This document shows, piece by piece, positions 1 through 14,900 of a stretch of 64,000 bases of DNA; the first letter of the stretch is position 1, and the number at the start of each line of letters is the position of its first letter. The position numbers were made by a program, and so were the translations under genes. The notes under the pieces are model-generated. The model did no database searches. It was not told where the DNA came from and saw nothing but the letters and a program-made list of their open reading frames with translations. Source of the stretch: Apteryx mantelli (lineage: Eukaryota > Chordata > Aves > Apterygiformes > Apterygidae); the NCBI RefSeq assembly GCF_036417845.1, contig NC_089980.1:112493169-112557168 (forward strand), in the 5' to 3' direction.

Positions 1-288
1 CGGCTTTTGTGTCTAAATTCAGCTTACTCTGTGACACTAGAGGCCACAAAAGAGCTTGTTTTGCAGCAGTGTGATACTAGCATTTTAATAACAGCTCCTT
101 CAGAAGTGCTCTGCATAACTTGTGACCCAAATTTAGTGGCGAGGACATCTGTTGTATACTACCACCATGAACACCTCTTGAAGGAAAAGCTCCTTTGCTG
201 ATTATATTAGAAGTCAAGTTCTTCATTTCCTAGAATGAAAGAATGAGGAATAGGCTAATAAAGACCCTGAAGATGTCACTAAAAATTT

Positions 289-294
289 TTTATT
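289..294 (-). terminator. Second candidate TINAG polyadenylation signal AATAAA
   Basis: Minus-strand AATAAA about 203 nt downstream of the TINAG stop codon. Transcript ends would be needed to choose between this and the one at 406-411. Confidence 0.4.
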
Positions 295-405
295 CACTGG
301 AATTTCATGACAGTTTTTTTTTTTTCCCCCCACCTATATAACATAGCAGGGCTGCTTCTCTTTTAGGTAATTTTAGGACCAAGGATTCCTTTTGGCAGCT
401 GATAT

Positions 406-411
406 TTTATT
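406..411 (-). terminator. Candidate TINAG polyadenylation signal AATAAA
   Basis: On the minus strand AATAAA begins 86 nt downstream of the TINAG stop codon. Using it would give a very short 3' UTR. A second hexamer further on is the alternative. Confidence 0.4.
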
Positions 412-496
412 TCTTCTAGAAAGACTGGAAATAGAACGGAAAGAACAGATATATAAAGCAACATACATCATAATATATTAATGTAGAAGACTATGG

Positions 497-607
497 CTAT
501 CCCAAAGTGGTTATAATCAGCTTCTCAATATCACATTCATTTTGTCCTCGTAGAATCCTAAAATAACCATTTTCTCCCCAAGATTTTCCCCAGGAATTTG
601 CAGCAAT
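497..607 (-). CDS. TINAG: TINAG coding exon 11 (terminal, with stop)
   Basis: A 111-nt coding part with acceptor tttctttag. It encodes [20 protein letters not shown], then [16 protein letters not shown] and stop TAG at 499-497. Asn435 is the catalytic Asn position. The C-terminus is a few residues shorter than the human protein. Confidence 0.97.
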   Translation of the reverse strand: MAANSWGKSWGENGYFRILRGQNECDIEKLIITTLG

Positions 608-3600
608 CTAAAGAAAAACAAAGAGGAAAAAGTTACTAATTAGTGATTTTATGTAGTATTTAAAAATACAAGGTGTAAAAAGGTAAAATGAATCTTATGT
701 GTTAGTCTTCATTAAAGAAACTGTTTCTCAGATTTTGTACCCTGAGAATCAGAATGTACTTGTTTTTTATGTTTTCTAAAGATTTGTTCCTTTCTCTTTT
801 GATCACAATTTCAGTTCCCAAACCATTATGAATAAAAACAGAATGCTATTTCTACTAAGTAGTTTGACATGTTTTAGCAGAAATCATTAAATAATTCAAC
901 TGTTGGCTGGAGGAAGTTGCCATTTAAACAGTAATGGTCAAAATTCCAATTACAACTAATGAGTTAAAGAGAGACCTAAGATATTAAAAAGCTGACTTTT
1001 AGTGAATTATATTGCATTCAGGTAGCTATTGACATTTTGAGCAATTTAGTTTCTCATGAAGTCAGTAGGAGTTCTGCCCTAGATGTCAGTAAAACTAAGC
1101 TATTATACCACAAGCCCTGCCATCAGCTATGTAAACTCCAAATTACCTTCTGCTGAACACTGGCATAATGGAACGAGCTGTTAATCATAATCAAAGTGAT
1201 AGAATCTGACTTATTCTAAGTGGATGAAAGCCAATACGTAATTTTTTCTGATAGCTGGCTGGCCTTTGCCAATGCACTTTAAATAGACAGCCTGGTTTTT
1301 TTTGTTTTTTGTTGTTTTTTTTTTATATAGTTTAGCCAATAATAGTGATTAATATTATTGAGTCCTCTTTGCAGGCATGAAAAAGAAGAGGATCTTCATG
1401 GGAAATTTGAATAAGGAGAGGGTATTCTTTGAAACAGAAAGGATGGTGTGGGGAAAAGCACAGATACAAGTGGAAGATCAAGACAAGTGGAAGAAGCAGA
1501 CTTTGAAACAGAGACAGATGATATTACAGTTCAAGGGTCAGCATCATAAAAGGTTGGCAGAAAAGGGCTGGAAAACTATGCAGAAGACTTTAAGGTGATG
1601 GGAAAAAAAGAGGGAAGAGGGAATGAAAGGAAAGAAGTTGTCTGATAATCTGTAATTTAGAGATTTTGTCTTCTGCCTCAAAACACAATGGTAAGGATTC
1701 ACTTACCCAGAACTTTTGTTTCTGTCCATCTTTGTCATCTAGTACTCCCCACCTGTTACAAGAGATGATACAGGTGAGGCCTCTGATACATATGTTCACA
1801 TTTTGTTGCTTGAAACAAGCAAACAGAAAGAAACGCTTATGATAGTTACCTGTCCTAACAGCAAAACCAGTAAAAAGCATGACTAATAGATATCTCCATG
1901 TTTTAAATGCTGTCAACAAACTCTGCTGCAGATGAAAATGAAGACATATATCCTGCTAGCGACAAGCCAAATTGCTGTCAGGGACTACAAAAATTTCCCA
2001 GCACAAATGTAGCTTTAGTTTGTCATTGCAATAACCTAATGTTTTCCCCAGCAGAATCCCTCCTCTGGAAAGCTTGCCAGCTGAACTGAACTGAACTGCA
2101 TAGGAGTATTTAAATAAATGTGAACGCATTTTTGCAATTTAGTTGAAGATCCCTAGGAACATTTCTGTTAAAGATCTCATCCAACACCTTTACAAAAATA
2201 GCTGGCAGAGCTGAGACTAAAAATGTCCCTGGCTGATCTCAGCTCAAATTAGATTGCTGACAACCTAATCTGTTTTACTGCACAGTGTGGGGAGTGACTT
2301 ATAAACTTACTTGACGTTTCTTTGACATCTTTGACACACACAGTCAGATCTTTGAGGACACACTAAATGTTGTGGGAATACCCATGAAACCACACAAGAG
2401 ATTCACCCCACCTGCTAGGCAATAGCTCTTTCCTAATTGTGCGGTTGTAGCTGAATTGCTCTGTGCTCTGGGTTGCTCAGCCTCTCTGTGTGTATGTACA
2501 GAGCAGATAAAGCTCCAAGGTCATCATCTGCATGCAGTTCAACAAGAGAAAGTTGCACTGTGCACCTGTATATAGGTATACATATTAGTTACTTAAAGAG
2601 CTCTGTCTCATTTTGCAGTCATATAATGAATGTATCTTTACTTATTATTCATGGGCCATGATGCCTGGGTGCCTGTACAAGGAGACAAATAAAGAGAATA
2701 TTGAAGATATGAACTGTTATTGTGGTTTTATCATAGTATAAAGTGAATCCTACAGTGTACAAAATGCTGTCAATGGGGTATTTATCACACATACATCGCA
2801 CTGGCACCACGTCATTGGGTTGTATTTGTAATATTCCATAGACCTTGATAGGCAAGCAGCAGAGACATCATGGAAAACCCCATTAGTGTGGGTGGGGAAA
2901 TTGGATTTTCATGGTATCTTGGTAAAAAATCTGAACAGCCGTGGTGGCGTTAGCTTTCCTTGGTTAGTATTAAGCCATAATGTACACTGAGTACTTGGGT
3001 TTCCAGAAGAAAAAAGCAGGAAAGACAAATTTGAAAGACCAGGCATAACTGTTTCCAAATCTTTCAGTATAAAAGTTAATATAAAAAGATGCTGAACAGG
3101 ATAAGTGCACGGGTTGTTTTGGTTTGGTTTGGTTTGGTTTTTTTGTGACTGTGTCTAAACTGAGAAACTGAAGATGTTTCCAGCCTTTCAGGTCTGGAAG
3201 TTTGCTTAACGGGCATCCCACTGTGGGCTCTGGGACTTTACTGTCACTCCTCTTGTCAGAACTTTGTGGGGAAAAGGTGTATTGCAGTGTACATCTGCCT
3301 CCTGTGTTTTCCTGATTAATCTTTCCTGTTTTGATTTCCTTCAGACTCAGGTGAGTAGTATAATAAGGGTTAGAGTTAAAAACAATATGGCACAACATAT
3401 TGCTGCCCGCCATGGTCTCAATATTATCTGCCAAGAAGAGCAGGAATACAGAACAATTAGATGGAAATGTCCTCTCTGAAAATAAATGTTTTTTAAAGAC
3501 ATGAAGTTTGGATTACAGTTTCAAGGGCAAATTGTAGCTACAGCTCTTTGCACTGTCACATGAATGTTCTGTGATTATTAATCAACTTTGCCATTTCTTT

Positions 3601-6600
3601 GCCAAATATACCTTGGATACAGTTCCTCATGATCATAAATAAAAAATTACAATATCCATAAGCTATTTAATTTCACGTAAGGCTGAGATTTACTTTTTTC
3701 CTGGTGGATTTCTGCTAAAAACTCCATCAGCTGAGACAGCTTCAGTGTACAAGTCCAACATTTACATCAGTTTTAAAGATATATGAAAACTTTCTTGAAT
3801 TTATATTCATGTATTTCTTCATTTAGCAGTACACAGATCTCTCCCATGTGCTTGAGCAAGATGATGACCATTTTTTGCAGGCTCATGTTCTTGTCATTAT
3901 ACATTTTCCTAATGCTTATTATTTTCTAAAAAGTTCAATTTTTTTTCACACATTGATAGGAATTTATTGATACTTATAAATGTTTCTAATCAGAAAAATA
4001 CTCAGAGAGCAAAATGGACAAGGATCCTTTAATATCCTTAACACATCCGAATTTAATTTCCTGGGTTTTATTGCTGACTAATCACATGCAAACAGGAATA
4101 TTTAGCGTATGCATTTTATCTCATGATTTAGAAAGAGCTGCTTAGTCAGTAATCCATTCCCACAGCCATTCATTCAAATACCATAAATTAAAATACAACA
4201 AATTAAAGCACACAAGACTGCAGTCGGCAGGTCAAGAAAAGTGACTGTTCTCCTTTATTTAGCACCTGTCATTCAGCATCTGGAGCACTGTGTCCAGTTT
4301 TGGGCTACCCCACACAGGAAAGACATCAACAGCCTGGAGCAAGACCAGGAGGAGTCTACCGAGATGCTCAGGGCTCTGGAGCACACACTGTGAAAGGAGA
4401 GGTTGAGGGACCTGGGTTTGTCCAGCCTGCAGAAGAGGCAGCTCAAGGAGATATAATTGCTGTTTTCTGCTTTGTAAAGTGAGGATGGAGAGAAGACAGA
4501 TCCAGACTTCCCTGAGAGGTGCACAGTGAATGGACAGGAGACCACAGTCACAAAGGGAAATTGTAATTGGACTTAAGGAAAAAAGTATTTTACAATGAGT
4601 ATGGTTAGGCACTAGTAAAGTGATGGGTTGTGGAACATCTTTCCTTGAAGATATTCAAAACTCAGCTGGATAAGGCACCAAGCAATCTGAGATAACTTTG
4701 AAGTTAGTCCTGTCCTGAGCTGGGGGATTGAACCTTCAGAGAGCTTTCTAACCTAAACTAGTTTATAATTTAAACTACTTCATTTAAATTGTCCCTGCTT
4801 TGGGTGTGAACGATTGGACCAGATGAATTCCAGCCTAAGTTAGTCTGTGGTTCTATGAATTATTAAATTATTTTGCATTCATTGCATGGACCTTGCATGT
4901 CAGGTAAATAACCAAATATGCTTGCAATAGGGCAAGCCATTTTACCTTTTTTTTAATGGCTGCAGTCTAAAGAGCAGATAATAGGGTTGATTCACTGCTT
5001 ACTGAGCAAAACCACTCTTAGTGAATGAATTAGGATCAAGACTTAGCAAGAAAGGTGGAACAAACTGACATCTCCATAGATGCTGACTCATATGGGCAGT
5101 AAGTGTGGCCTGAGGTCCCAGGATGGTTAACCAAGCTTTTCCTAAAACTTGGCCTTGTTTGTTCAGGCTTATTCTAAAGATTGGCTGAGATTCACCAGCT
5201 TTCATTTCTCTCTGGCTAACCTGCTTCTCTCAATCAGAAAAGCACTCAACTGTAATGGAAACAGCTGTTGTTTTGTATATTGTTAGATATATATTGTTCA
5301 ATGATGCAGTGTTTGTGGCCACATGCCAGTTTGATTTGACATCTTGCCTCTGGGAATGAATGCCAGCTCCGACTAAAAGTATTTCTGGAGATTTCTTGGT
5401 TCATACTAATATACCTTCTAAAGAGGAGGCAATTCTCTTCAAAAACTCCTAAGTGAGAAGTATTTCTGCAGTGGTATCTTTAGAAAAGGAGTACATATTT
5501 TCTAAAATAGATTTCTCAGCATAAATATTGCATCTGATCTTTGCAATTTTTCTTTTTCCTTTTCCCTGCCTATATAGTAACACTTCATCAGTTTTCATGA
5601 TTTCAACCTTACTGATGAAATAAATTCATTCTGCACTGTATCCCTCAGTTGTACCTCTCAAATGTAAGCTACAGCACCCAAGCACAGCACTTTAAGTTTA
5701 ACTTAAGCTTAAATTCATCAGAGAAAACTAATCCCTAAATATCCTTTATTCTGCCAAGGCCAGACATCCGAGGATGAATTTTCTGATTTATAAAGGAATG
5801 TGTACTATAAATGAATAATATTAAATTAAACTTGCATTTTGACTTCTGTTGCTGTAAGTACTGCTCCTTGAAGCATGAACAAGAACCTGCTGAGAGGAAT
5901 GTATTAGAATGATCAGATAATATTCAATGGTCTGAAAACAAATTGAGGGGAAATGTGAATTTTCTGAAATTCATACCCATCCAACAGGCCAAATGGAAAC
6001 TAGAGGGTGAGTTATTTCAACGATTCAGAAACACAGCCTTGTTTCAATGGAACTCAGGTCCTATGTTTTTTCCTAAATAGACAGTAGTCTGTGCAAATAT
6101 CTTTTCCTGAATCAGGTTCATCTCTGTGATCTGACTTATTTCTTTGTCTTTTTAAAGTTGATGTTTGTTGCAAAGGTTTATTCATTAATAAATTAAAAAG
6201 GAGTCCTTGGGGAAGATGTAATAGGAAGAAAAAGCAACCTTTTATATCATTGATAGTAATAGTGAAAAATTATAATATACCAGACCATTTTCCCTGGAGA
6301 GTAGCAGCTCAGAGGAAGTACTGGGTGGTCCTTCAAAATCTTCAAAAGCAGAATTTTTAAAATTGAATAACTAAAGGCATAATCACCAAAGAGCTAGGTA
6401 AGCAACTTGGGTATAAAAATGAAACTCAAACCACCCCTTTCTATTCCTGAAAAGTTACATGGAAGGCAACAGTAGTACAAGGATATTATTTAACAGTGCA
6501 TGAAAAAACAGAATACTTAAAACTTGCTTTATAATATTGTTAAAAACACAGTCAGTTGTACTGATCTCTTCTGAGATTCTGAACATTGGTGTTATTAGCC

Positions 6601-9600
6601 TTAATGTAAATGTTAATGTCAGAACTGGAATTAGAATTTGTCTTTTCCCTGACAGTGAAACACTGAGGGATTTAGATCAAGATTAAGACATCTAAATGCA
6701 GGCATTCCCAAGCGCGCAGGGTCTGAGGTCCACAGCAGCAGAGTACATGGGGATCCATCCAGTTGCCTATGGTGTCTATGGCTAGTTGAGAAGTCTTGGG
6801 GTGTCTGAGGTGTCCAGGTGCTTCTGACAGATATGACAGAGGACCCATAAGAGATTTGTGCCCTTTCGGAGAAGCAGCTGGGTGGGATGCTCTAGAGCAC
6901 TTACCATAGCACCAAATATCTGTATGGGGGCAACTAATTGATCGACTAGTGTCTGCCAGATGATTTGCTTTCCAGGCTCCACTGCCTGTATTGACTAGAT
7001 CTCCATTTCTGTAATGATAATTTAGATATCCAGCACATCACACCTACTTGCAGACACAGAAAATGTAAGTATCTTCAGCTCAAACTGAGTCAGAGCATGA
7101 GTGCCTACTGAAGCCTCACTGGAGCAAAAGAGAAAACTGGAAATTCTTAGGAAATATATCGTGAATAAAGTATTGGAGTGGGAAACGGCAGACAACATTT
7201 GTTCACAGCCAATAATGTGCTATAATAATATAAATAACTGATTTTGAATCTACATATGAATACACAAAAGAAAAGAAAAAGAAAAACAACAGCTCAAGAA
7301 AAAATATTATCTACGGAAGACTGTGGGGATGTAAGTACAGAAAACTGTATGACTGCATGCAAACATGATAAATAAAGTATGAAATTATGAGGAATTATAA
7401 ATTATATACCAGAAAATGAAGGAGAAGTGGAATGGTATTTTACGGGAACTGCAAAAATCTACCGAAAAATAAGTCAGTCTCAGTCCTGTGCAAAAACTGA
7501 TTTTTTTTAAACATACAGTCAGATTTCATCCTGGAATTCTGAAAACCATCAGAATTGATTTACTTCTTAAAAGAGATCTTTTATCCACTCTTTGGAGAAA
7601 TGGAAAGTATCAGCTTCCAAAAATACGCAACTGTAATATACTGTAATACACTGTATATATATGTAATATAACTGTAATATGAAAGATGAGGAGAATTAAG
7701 AAACTGCAGACTGAAGAAGTTGGATGCTGTATATCTTACATCATCAGGGATAAAATCAAAGAATTTAAAGAGAGGAAGAGGGAGAGAATGATCATCATAA
7801 CATGGGAATGATATATATCATTTTTTCACAATATGGCACAAAATCATACATGGTACAATCTAGTTTGAACAAAATTTAATCAGGAATGATTTGTGCTAGA
7901 AAGGCTGTTAAATTAATTTGGGTTGCATTTCATGTTTCCTCACCGGGTGGATCGAGAGGTGCTTGAGGGACCGACAACAGGAGAGAGAAGGGAGAATGTC
8001 ACTTTAGTTTACTGTTAATTTTTAACAGCTGTGCCTTGAGCCTTAGTCGTGGAACTAAACTCCTTTGTGCAGGGCATTGTATGTGAAAAATGATTTAGTA
8101 CAAAAGTAAATGCTGTTGCCATTATCTACTTTCAGAAAGTAATCTTTCAAGAAAGAAAAGAGCTAGCAACCCATTAATAAACCTGAGAGGTATTGATACT
8201 TTGACTGTAGGTTAAAATCAATGGGAATTAATAAATGAGTGACACTACTTTATAAAAAAACTATGACACCTTCACAGTTATTAGCTTCACAGTTGTTAGC
8301 TGATATAATTTCTCTAATATAGTCCATATTATATCTCCTCCTCCAGTTCTTTTACTTTTTGTGGGAGTTCTTACTCCTGAGATCCTGTGGTTGTGCTAAT
8401 AGAGTCTTCACCAATTTTTCCTAAAGTAAATCTATCCAAACTACATATTCCTAACTAATGACATCCACACTTTGCTCAGAGATTTCCAGTATCTCCAGGG
8501 AAGCCAAGATATCAGAAGCTGGAGGGAAACCGCTAATAGATGTAATAGCAGGAAATTAGACATATCTGCTTTGAGTATGTTGACAACATTAGAAAGAAAA
8601 TCTCAAAAACTGGGATTATAAGTAGGCAAGATCATGGATGTTTGGACCATAAAGTGTATGACTGGAGCGCTACACTAAATCTGCAAAGTCACTGGAGGGA
8701 ATAAACAGAGCAACAATAACATATATTTCTGTGAGGAAATGATAAAAGAATAAATCAAAGTATATCGATGCTAACTACCTAGATGTATGCAGGGCTTAAA
8801 CACCAAGAAGAAAGAGAGAATTTAGTGTCATGTATTAAGTGTCTGTATGTAGAGTAATGGGAAGAAGTCAAGGAAAGAAAATATCAGGAAAAAATATCCC
8901 AACAACAGAGCAATTTAACTCCCAGTGGAATAGTCCCCCAGTGGAAATGACAGAGACTTTTAAGAGCAAGTTGACAGATTTTTGGACAACATCCACTGGA
9001 GAACAATATTCCGTTTTCTGGAAGATGATCAAAATAATCTAATAGCCCTCTTTTGTTTCTTGCTTTTGTAATTATTCCAGCTTGATATTTATTTCGAAGG
9101 ACTGACATTTCAAAAGCAAACAGATGCTGGACCTCATTATTCACAGAGATAGGGAAACTGTTATGGATGTTTTTACACAGCTCAGGACCACCGATATTCC
9201 CACCTTCAGTGTTCTTAGGAAAAGCTTTCAATCTTAAGGAAAAGCTTTCAATCTTACCCCCTTTAAAATTCCCATTTGTGTTAAAAAGAAAATAAGAGCT
9301 TTTGAGATTTTAAGAAATCATTAAGGAGAAGATCTGCCCATCAGTTACAGAAAATTACTTTAAAATGGATTTTTCTTCTGTGTGCCAAAATATTCTGTGA
9401 CAAATATACTACTTAGCTTTCTAAGAAGAAACCTTCATGATCTTCAATCAAAATAACCTTGAATACAGAGCAATAATTTCACCAAATTCCCTTTCAATAC
9501 CTGAAAAAAAATGCTGGCGATCAAACAAGACTTGGTGAAGTTCAGATTAATCCCATTTAATATTAGGGAACTGAAACATTTGAATTAGGAAAAGAGCCAC

Positions 9601-11881
9601 TCTCTACAAACAAGAAAGAGGGATACCCTCTGAAGATAGTTCATCCTACTTAAGTGCTGACCTCAGCTGGTGCTAACAGACTAGGCTTATTTGTCTAATA
9701 CTATGTTTTATATGTAGGCATTGTTATTTTACTGTCACCACTCTGATCAAACAAACAATAAAACCTTTTGGGCAAGACAACTGTCTTCTCATAGACTGTA
9801 TATACACAGAAACAGAATAAAAAGATTAATGAGTCCCTCTCATCTTGACCTGGATTATTTTGATATCTAACTTCTGCTTTTGTAAGAGGCTCAGAGTACC
9901 TCCTTCTCTTGATAAAAGGAGATGGAGCCAGTAACACACATAGTTTAAGACTTTTCATCTCCCTTTTTCCCTTGAACTTAACCATATAACTGTTATAATG
10001 CTACCAGACAAAAAAGGCATAACTACTGCAGTTTAAATTGTATTCTTAGTACTATAGCACAAATACACAGTACTTTCCTAAAGACTAGGATTTTCATCTA
10101 CTAAATTAGACAAAAGTTTGATTAGAGCTGACTAGTGTTCTCCACCAGGTAAATCTTCTCAGAAAATTGTTACCGAAATTTGATACTGTGGTTTCACCTG
10201 GATTTTTTAGCGTACAAAAGATGAATGAAATTATTAGTGAGCCAGCAGTTACTTCATGCCCACAGGTCTACTATGCTAGATTACATGGGAGAGAGTCTCG
10301 TGGATTTAACTGCATGAATCACCAAACACCTTACATTGGGGTATCTTCTCCCCATGATCTTGCATTGTATTTCTCTGTTCTGCAAAATAGTTTTTGAGCG
10401 GTGCTGTTTAATTTTGTAATATTTTGTAAGAAATATGTAGATTATTTGATGTTGATTGTCTAACGATAGTGTAGACTTTCTTCCCTCATCAAAGAAAAAA
10501 GGAACTCATTTCAAGGTTTCTTTAGCCAGTAAGAAAACCACTTCTTTTGTTTAAGATGCTGTTTATTTGTTGTTATTCTGAGTCTGAGCTGGAGCGAGGA
10601 TGAGTGAGGAAGGCAGTGTCTTCAAAGGCAAAAACTGGAACATCATTAATAGTAGTTACCAATAAGAACTTTTTTTAAGCCCAGGTGAGTCATTTAATGG
10701 TGTATTAAATCTTAAAGTGCTGCTGCTCTATCTGGCCATCCCCTCAACAGCAAAACACAGATTTTTGTTTCACATATCAATTTTATCTCCATTAGTGTGG
10801 CTTTTTGTGTTAAGAAACAATGAATTCAACCTATGCTTTTTCAGGGCATAGTTGTTTCAATGCCATTTAATCTGCTGCATTATTGAATTTAAAACTTCCA
10901 CTAAATCATTCATAAAAACAGAAGGGAAATGTGTTTCTGATTAATGTATATTTCTCAACCTCCTCTTATGAAAGTCCTTTATCATTCTGAGCACCTTCTA
11001 AATCTCTGAAAAACAATCTTGTTTGTGAAACAGTATCTAAGGCTTTTAATAAATTTTTTCTTGTGCCCTCTACACCTTAAGGCTACAGTCCATAGATTTG
11101 GTTGTGGACCAGGATTTGAGCTTTTGAGGGCCTTCTGAAACTTTCAGTGTCAAGAGTACAGCAGATCCAGCTCTTTGGGTGGAGTTATGGATCAGATATT
11201 GTACCTTGGCACCAATGCTGAACAGAATGGAGGAATAAGGGTGAGAGAAAATCTGTCCAAGCAGGCTACAAAAATTAGTGCTGGATTTTTTGTCTCATTA
11301 TGTCCAACTTTAGAAAGAGATATATTTGAACTAGAACCCTAGCTACTCAAACCAGTGTACTTCCTCTAAATTTAATGGACTTAGACATGTTTACACCATC
11401 TACAAATCTGCCTCATTGTTTTCTTTACCTATGAACACTTCATTTCTCTCCTGTCATCTTTTCCTAGATAGAACTAAGAAAGCTAGAGGACTAGAAGGAG
11501 AAGGAGGAGGATTAAAAAGACAAGCACCAATCTCACAGAGAACCTGCTGTAAAATAGACTTCATACATTTGTTCGGCAACTCTGGCTTAACTGCATAAAC
11601 CTGGAAGGTAAATCTGCTACAAAAATCCTTTGTGATGTGAATTCAGTCTGCTTTTATTATTAGAGAACTTAAGATAAAAAGTACAGTTTAACATGTTATT
11701 TTTTCAGTCATTAGTCCTCTTACAATAACAGAGTGCAGCTAAAAATGTGAAAATTATCAAACTTTGACCAATTTGGCTTCCTCAGTCCCATTCAGCATTT
11801 GCAGTTCATTGTGCCTCTTTAGCTTATTTTCACTCTAGTGTAATTATCAGTGGTAATTTTACATATGTATACACATAAATT

Positions 11882-11922
<41 letters not shown>

Positions 11923-14900
11923 GCATATGCACAAACATACATACGTAAGACATCCTTAAGATACCATCTTACTATAATTATGCACTAGTAGGACAATGAG
12001 TTTGTTGTTTAAGGTATTTTACAATGCCTTTACAAACAGGATTCACCTACTCTAATCTAGACATCTTAATGTTAGCAACTGCAGTTTGCTGTTATCCATG
12101 GGTTCCTTTATAGTCAGGAAAGAGAGAAATAAGGGCTGACAAAGCAATTTAATACACAATAAAATAGATACCTAGGATAGAGCAGATGAATATCCATGAA
12201 TTATAAAGGGAAGCATAGCTGACAAGCAGAGACATATACATCTAACATTTAGACATCAAGACTTAGCTGTTATGAATCTCAGTCTCTGTAACTCATTTTT
12301 TTATGTCTGCTTCCCTTTCTTGGAATACAAGACACAGGAAGGGCTTGAGAGACCCTGTTCTTTCTAAATGTCAGTCGGGTCAATCCACCCTGCCTTCAGC
12401 TAGTAGAAAGTGCTGTTTCACTGTCCACGGAGACTACAATCACATCCAACTGGTCTGCGACCCCCATCGACCTGATTTGCCCATTTTCTTCTCATGCTTC
12501 CAGGCAGTTCTCTGTCTTTTCCCATTCTCTCCTCAAGCCTGATGCCACACAGCACCTCCTTGGAGACAGGTTTGTAGTGCAATCAGAGATGGTTTTATAA
12601 ACAAAAAGCCTTCAGGTGCTAGAAAATACCTAGCAATTGCAACTTGGGAATTCAGTCATTGGATTCACAATCCTTATAACTCAGTGATCAATTAGAAAGT
12701 TCATATGTGTATTTGTCTTTCAGTACAAACAGCTTTGGAAAGTTCCTCTAACACTTATCTGCGTTTTGTAAGACTCCATCACCTTATACACAGTACAATG
12801 CATGGCCTGTTTGAAGCATTTTCAAAAATGTTTTTGAGAAATTACAAATATGGATTCAATATTCAATTCAATTCAATATGGCCATTCATTATTATGACTT
12901 TCTTCTACAAATATTGAATCACTTTTACAACAAAGGTTAGAAATAAAAAATCAGGTTATAATAAACATCAGGCTGCACAAAGTTGTTTTTTTTACCCTAC
13001 ATGTCAGCATGTCTTTGTTCCATTTTTCTCTCCAAATACTGCTCCACTAAGGGTAATGTACATAATTATCAACACTTTTATAGCAAATCCAACTTTCATG
13101 AGATTCTCATGATTTTTTTTATTTAAGTCAAGCAGTTCATATTATCCTTTGCTCAAAAAGACAAGCTATGAGTGGGTGGTGAAGGGCTAATATCCGGGCA
13201 ACATATTTTATATTCAAATTAATTCAAGCTATAGAATGATCTAAAAAAGTGACAGCTTGATCCTGGACACATTAAAATCTATAATAAATTGTGTTTTATA
13301 CTTCATGGTGCAGAATCACATTTTGTTATTGGATTTATCTTTACTAGAAACTCGACCAGCTCTAGTCTTGGACTCAAACAGCCTCCAGCTTTTCAGATTT
13401 TGAATTCAATTTTTACAGTTAAGCCCCTCACCACAAATATTTTATATGGCATAATCTCTGAGGGCAGAACCCTTATGCATTAAACAATGAAAGGATAAGT
13501 AATTCTTTATATTGCTGGATCCACTGGGTACTTCAGCAACATTCAGTGAAAATTAGTATTTCCCGTATACTAAAATACTAAGTGTGCTGAGGTTTCTTAT
13601 ATATCTGCACCTTCGATTTTCTTCCTTCTTCCTTCACTTTCTTGCTCTTGTCTTATTTAGTATATCAGACCACTTGGCTTTCCTCCTACTCAGTGTCTTA
13701 TATGACTGGTCAATACGAGCGTCTCCAGGGAGCTGCCTGTCTCAGTCAATGCTCTCAGTTTTTCCTCAGCACAGGGCTCTGCCTAAAGGCTGCTTTCCTT
13801 TCTCTGCACAGCCTATCAGTTCCCATTTAAATTGGCATCCACTTCAGCATGTTAGGCTGCATGAAATAGTCCTTCTTCTCAGCCATCACTCTGATCCCTT
13901 GTGCCACTGTGGCATTGCTACCTGCCTCTGTTGTTTATTCAGCATATACTTGCCTGAGGGAATACCTGTCATCACCCTTCACTTGCACCAAACACACTTC
14001 ATAGGATGCCTAACATCTGCACTCCCCATCCCACAGCAGCTCATCCCTGAACTCAGGCATTCAACTTGCATGGCAGATTTTCCTTTCTGGTTTCCCATTG
14101 TCCTTCATATATACTGATATATGCATACATAAACCATCACATACAGGCTGCCTTTCATAATCATCCTTTCCTAATGCAGTCCTCTGTTATTCTACGCTAC
14201 GTTCCAGTTTATCTCTTTCTTTGCTTCACGACATTCACTAGAAGCATGCTACAGGAACTTTTCCCCTATTAGACTGAGTCAATACTTCTTGCAACTGTAT
14301 AGGCTCGAGACTGATCCTGCATGAGTCTGCTGCTTCTCTCTGCTGCTGTGCCACCATCATGCACATTCCTGTAATACACACCTACAGATTTCACAGTCAT
14401 AGGCATCTCCATGACACTTTACAAGGAAAATCTTCACTAAAATCACAAGCAAAAAAAAAAAAAATTATTTCACTGTATTGTTTTCCTGAACTACATGTTG
14501 AAGATTTTCTCAATAATCTTCCTAGCATAAGCCTGAATCATTATTTATTTGATATTCTAGCTCTCCTATAAAATATTTGAGACACCTCTCCATCTTTTTC
14601 TGTGGAACTATTCATTCAGTGATTTAATAAATGCATCCTTGGGTATCCCCTTGACATTTGAGGATGGAGCCCAGGGGTGTCTTCTATAGTTCGAGTATAC
14701 ACAGGATTGGACACTTGTCATTTTAATATAGTGTCACTGTTAAGCATTTGAGGGGAAATCTACTTCTGTATTGTACATATTCTTCTGTAGTAGTTTCATT
14801 CATGGGGTGTGTATTCCTTGTCCACCCCAAACAAAATCAGCAGCATCTGAACAGCAGGTGAGTTCTGTCTGGGGAGTAAAGAGCCCAGGCTGCTGTGTCA

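Larger units (their letters stand above)
1..496. other. TINAG 3' UTR and downstream flank
   Basis: AT-rich sequence downstream of the TINAG stop. Apart from the two polyadenylation hexamers and a short T/C run near 314-331, I recognise no gene, repeat family or RNA. Confidence 0.6.

Noticed and set aside
1590-1919. 109-codon minus-strand frame as an independent gene
   Set aside because: Only 1707-1752 is coding (TINAG exon 10). The rest is read-through into both flanking introns past good splice sites.
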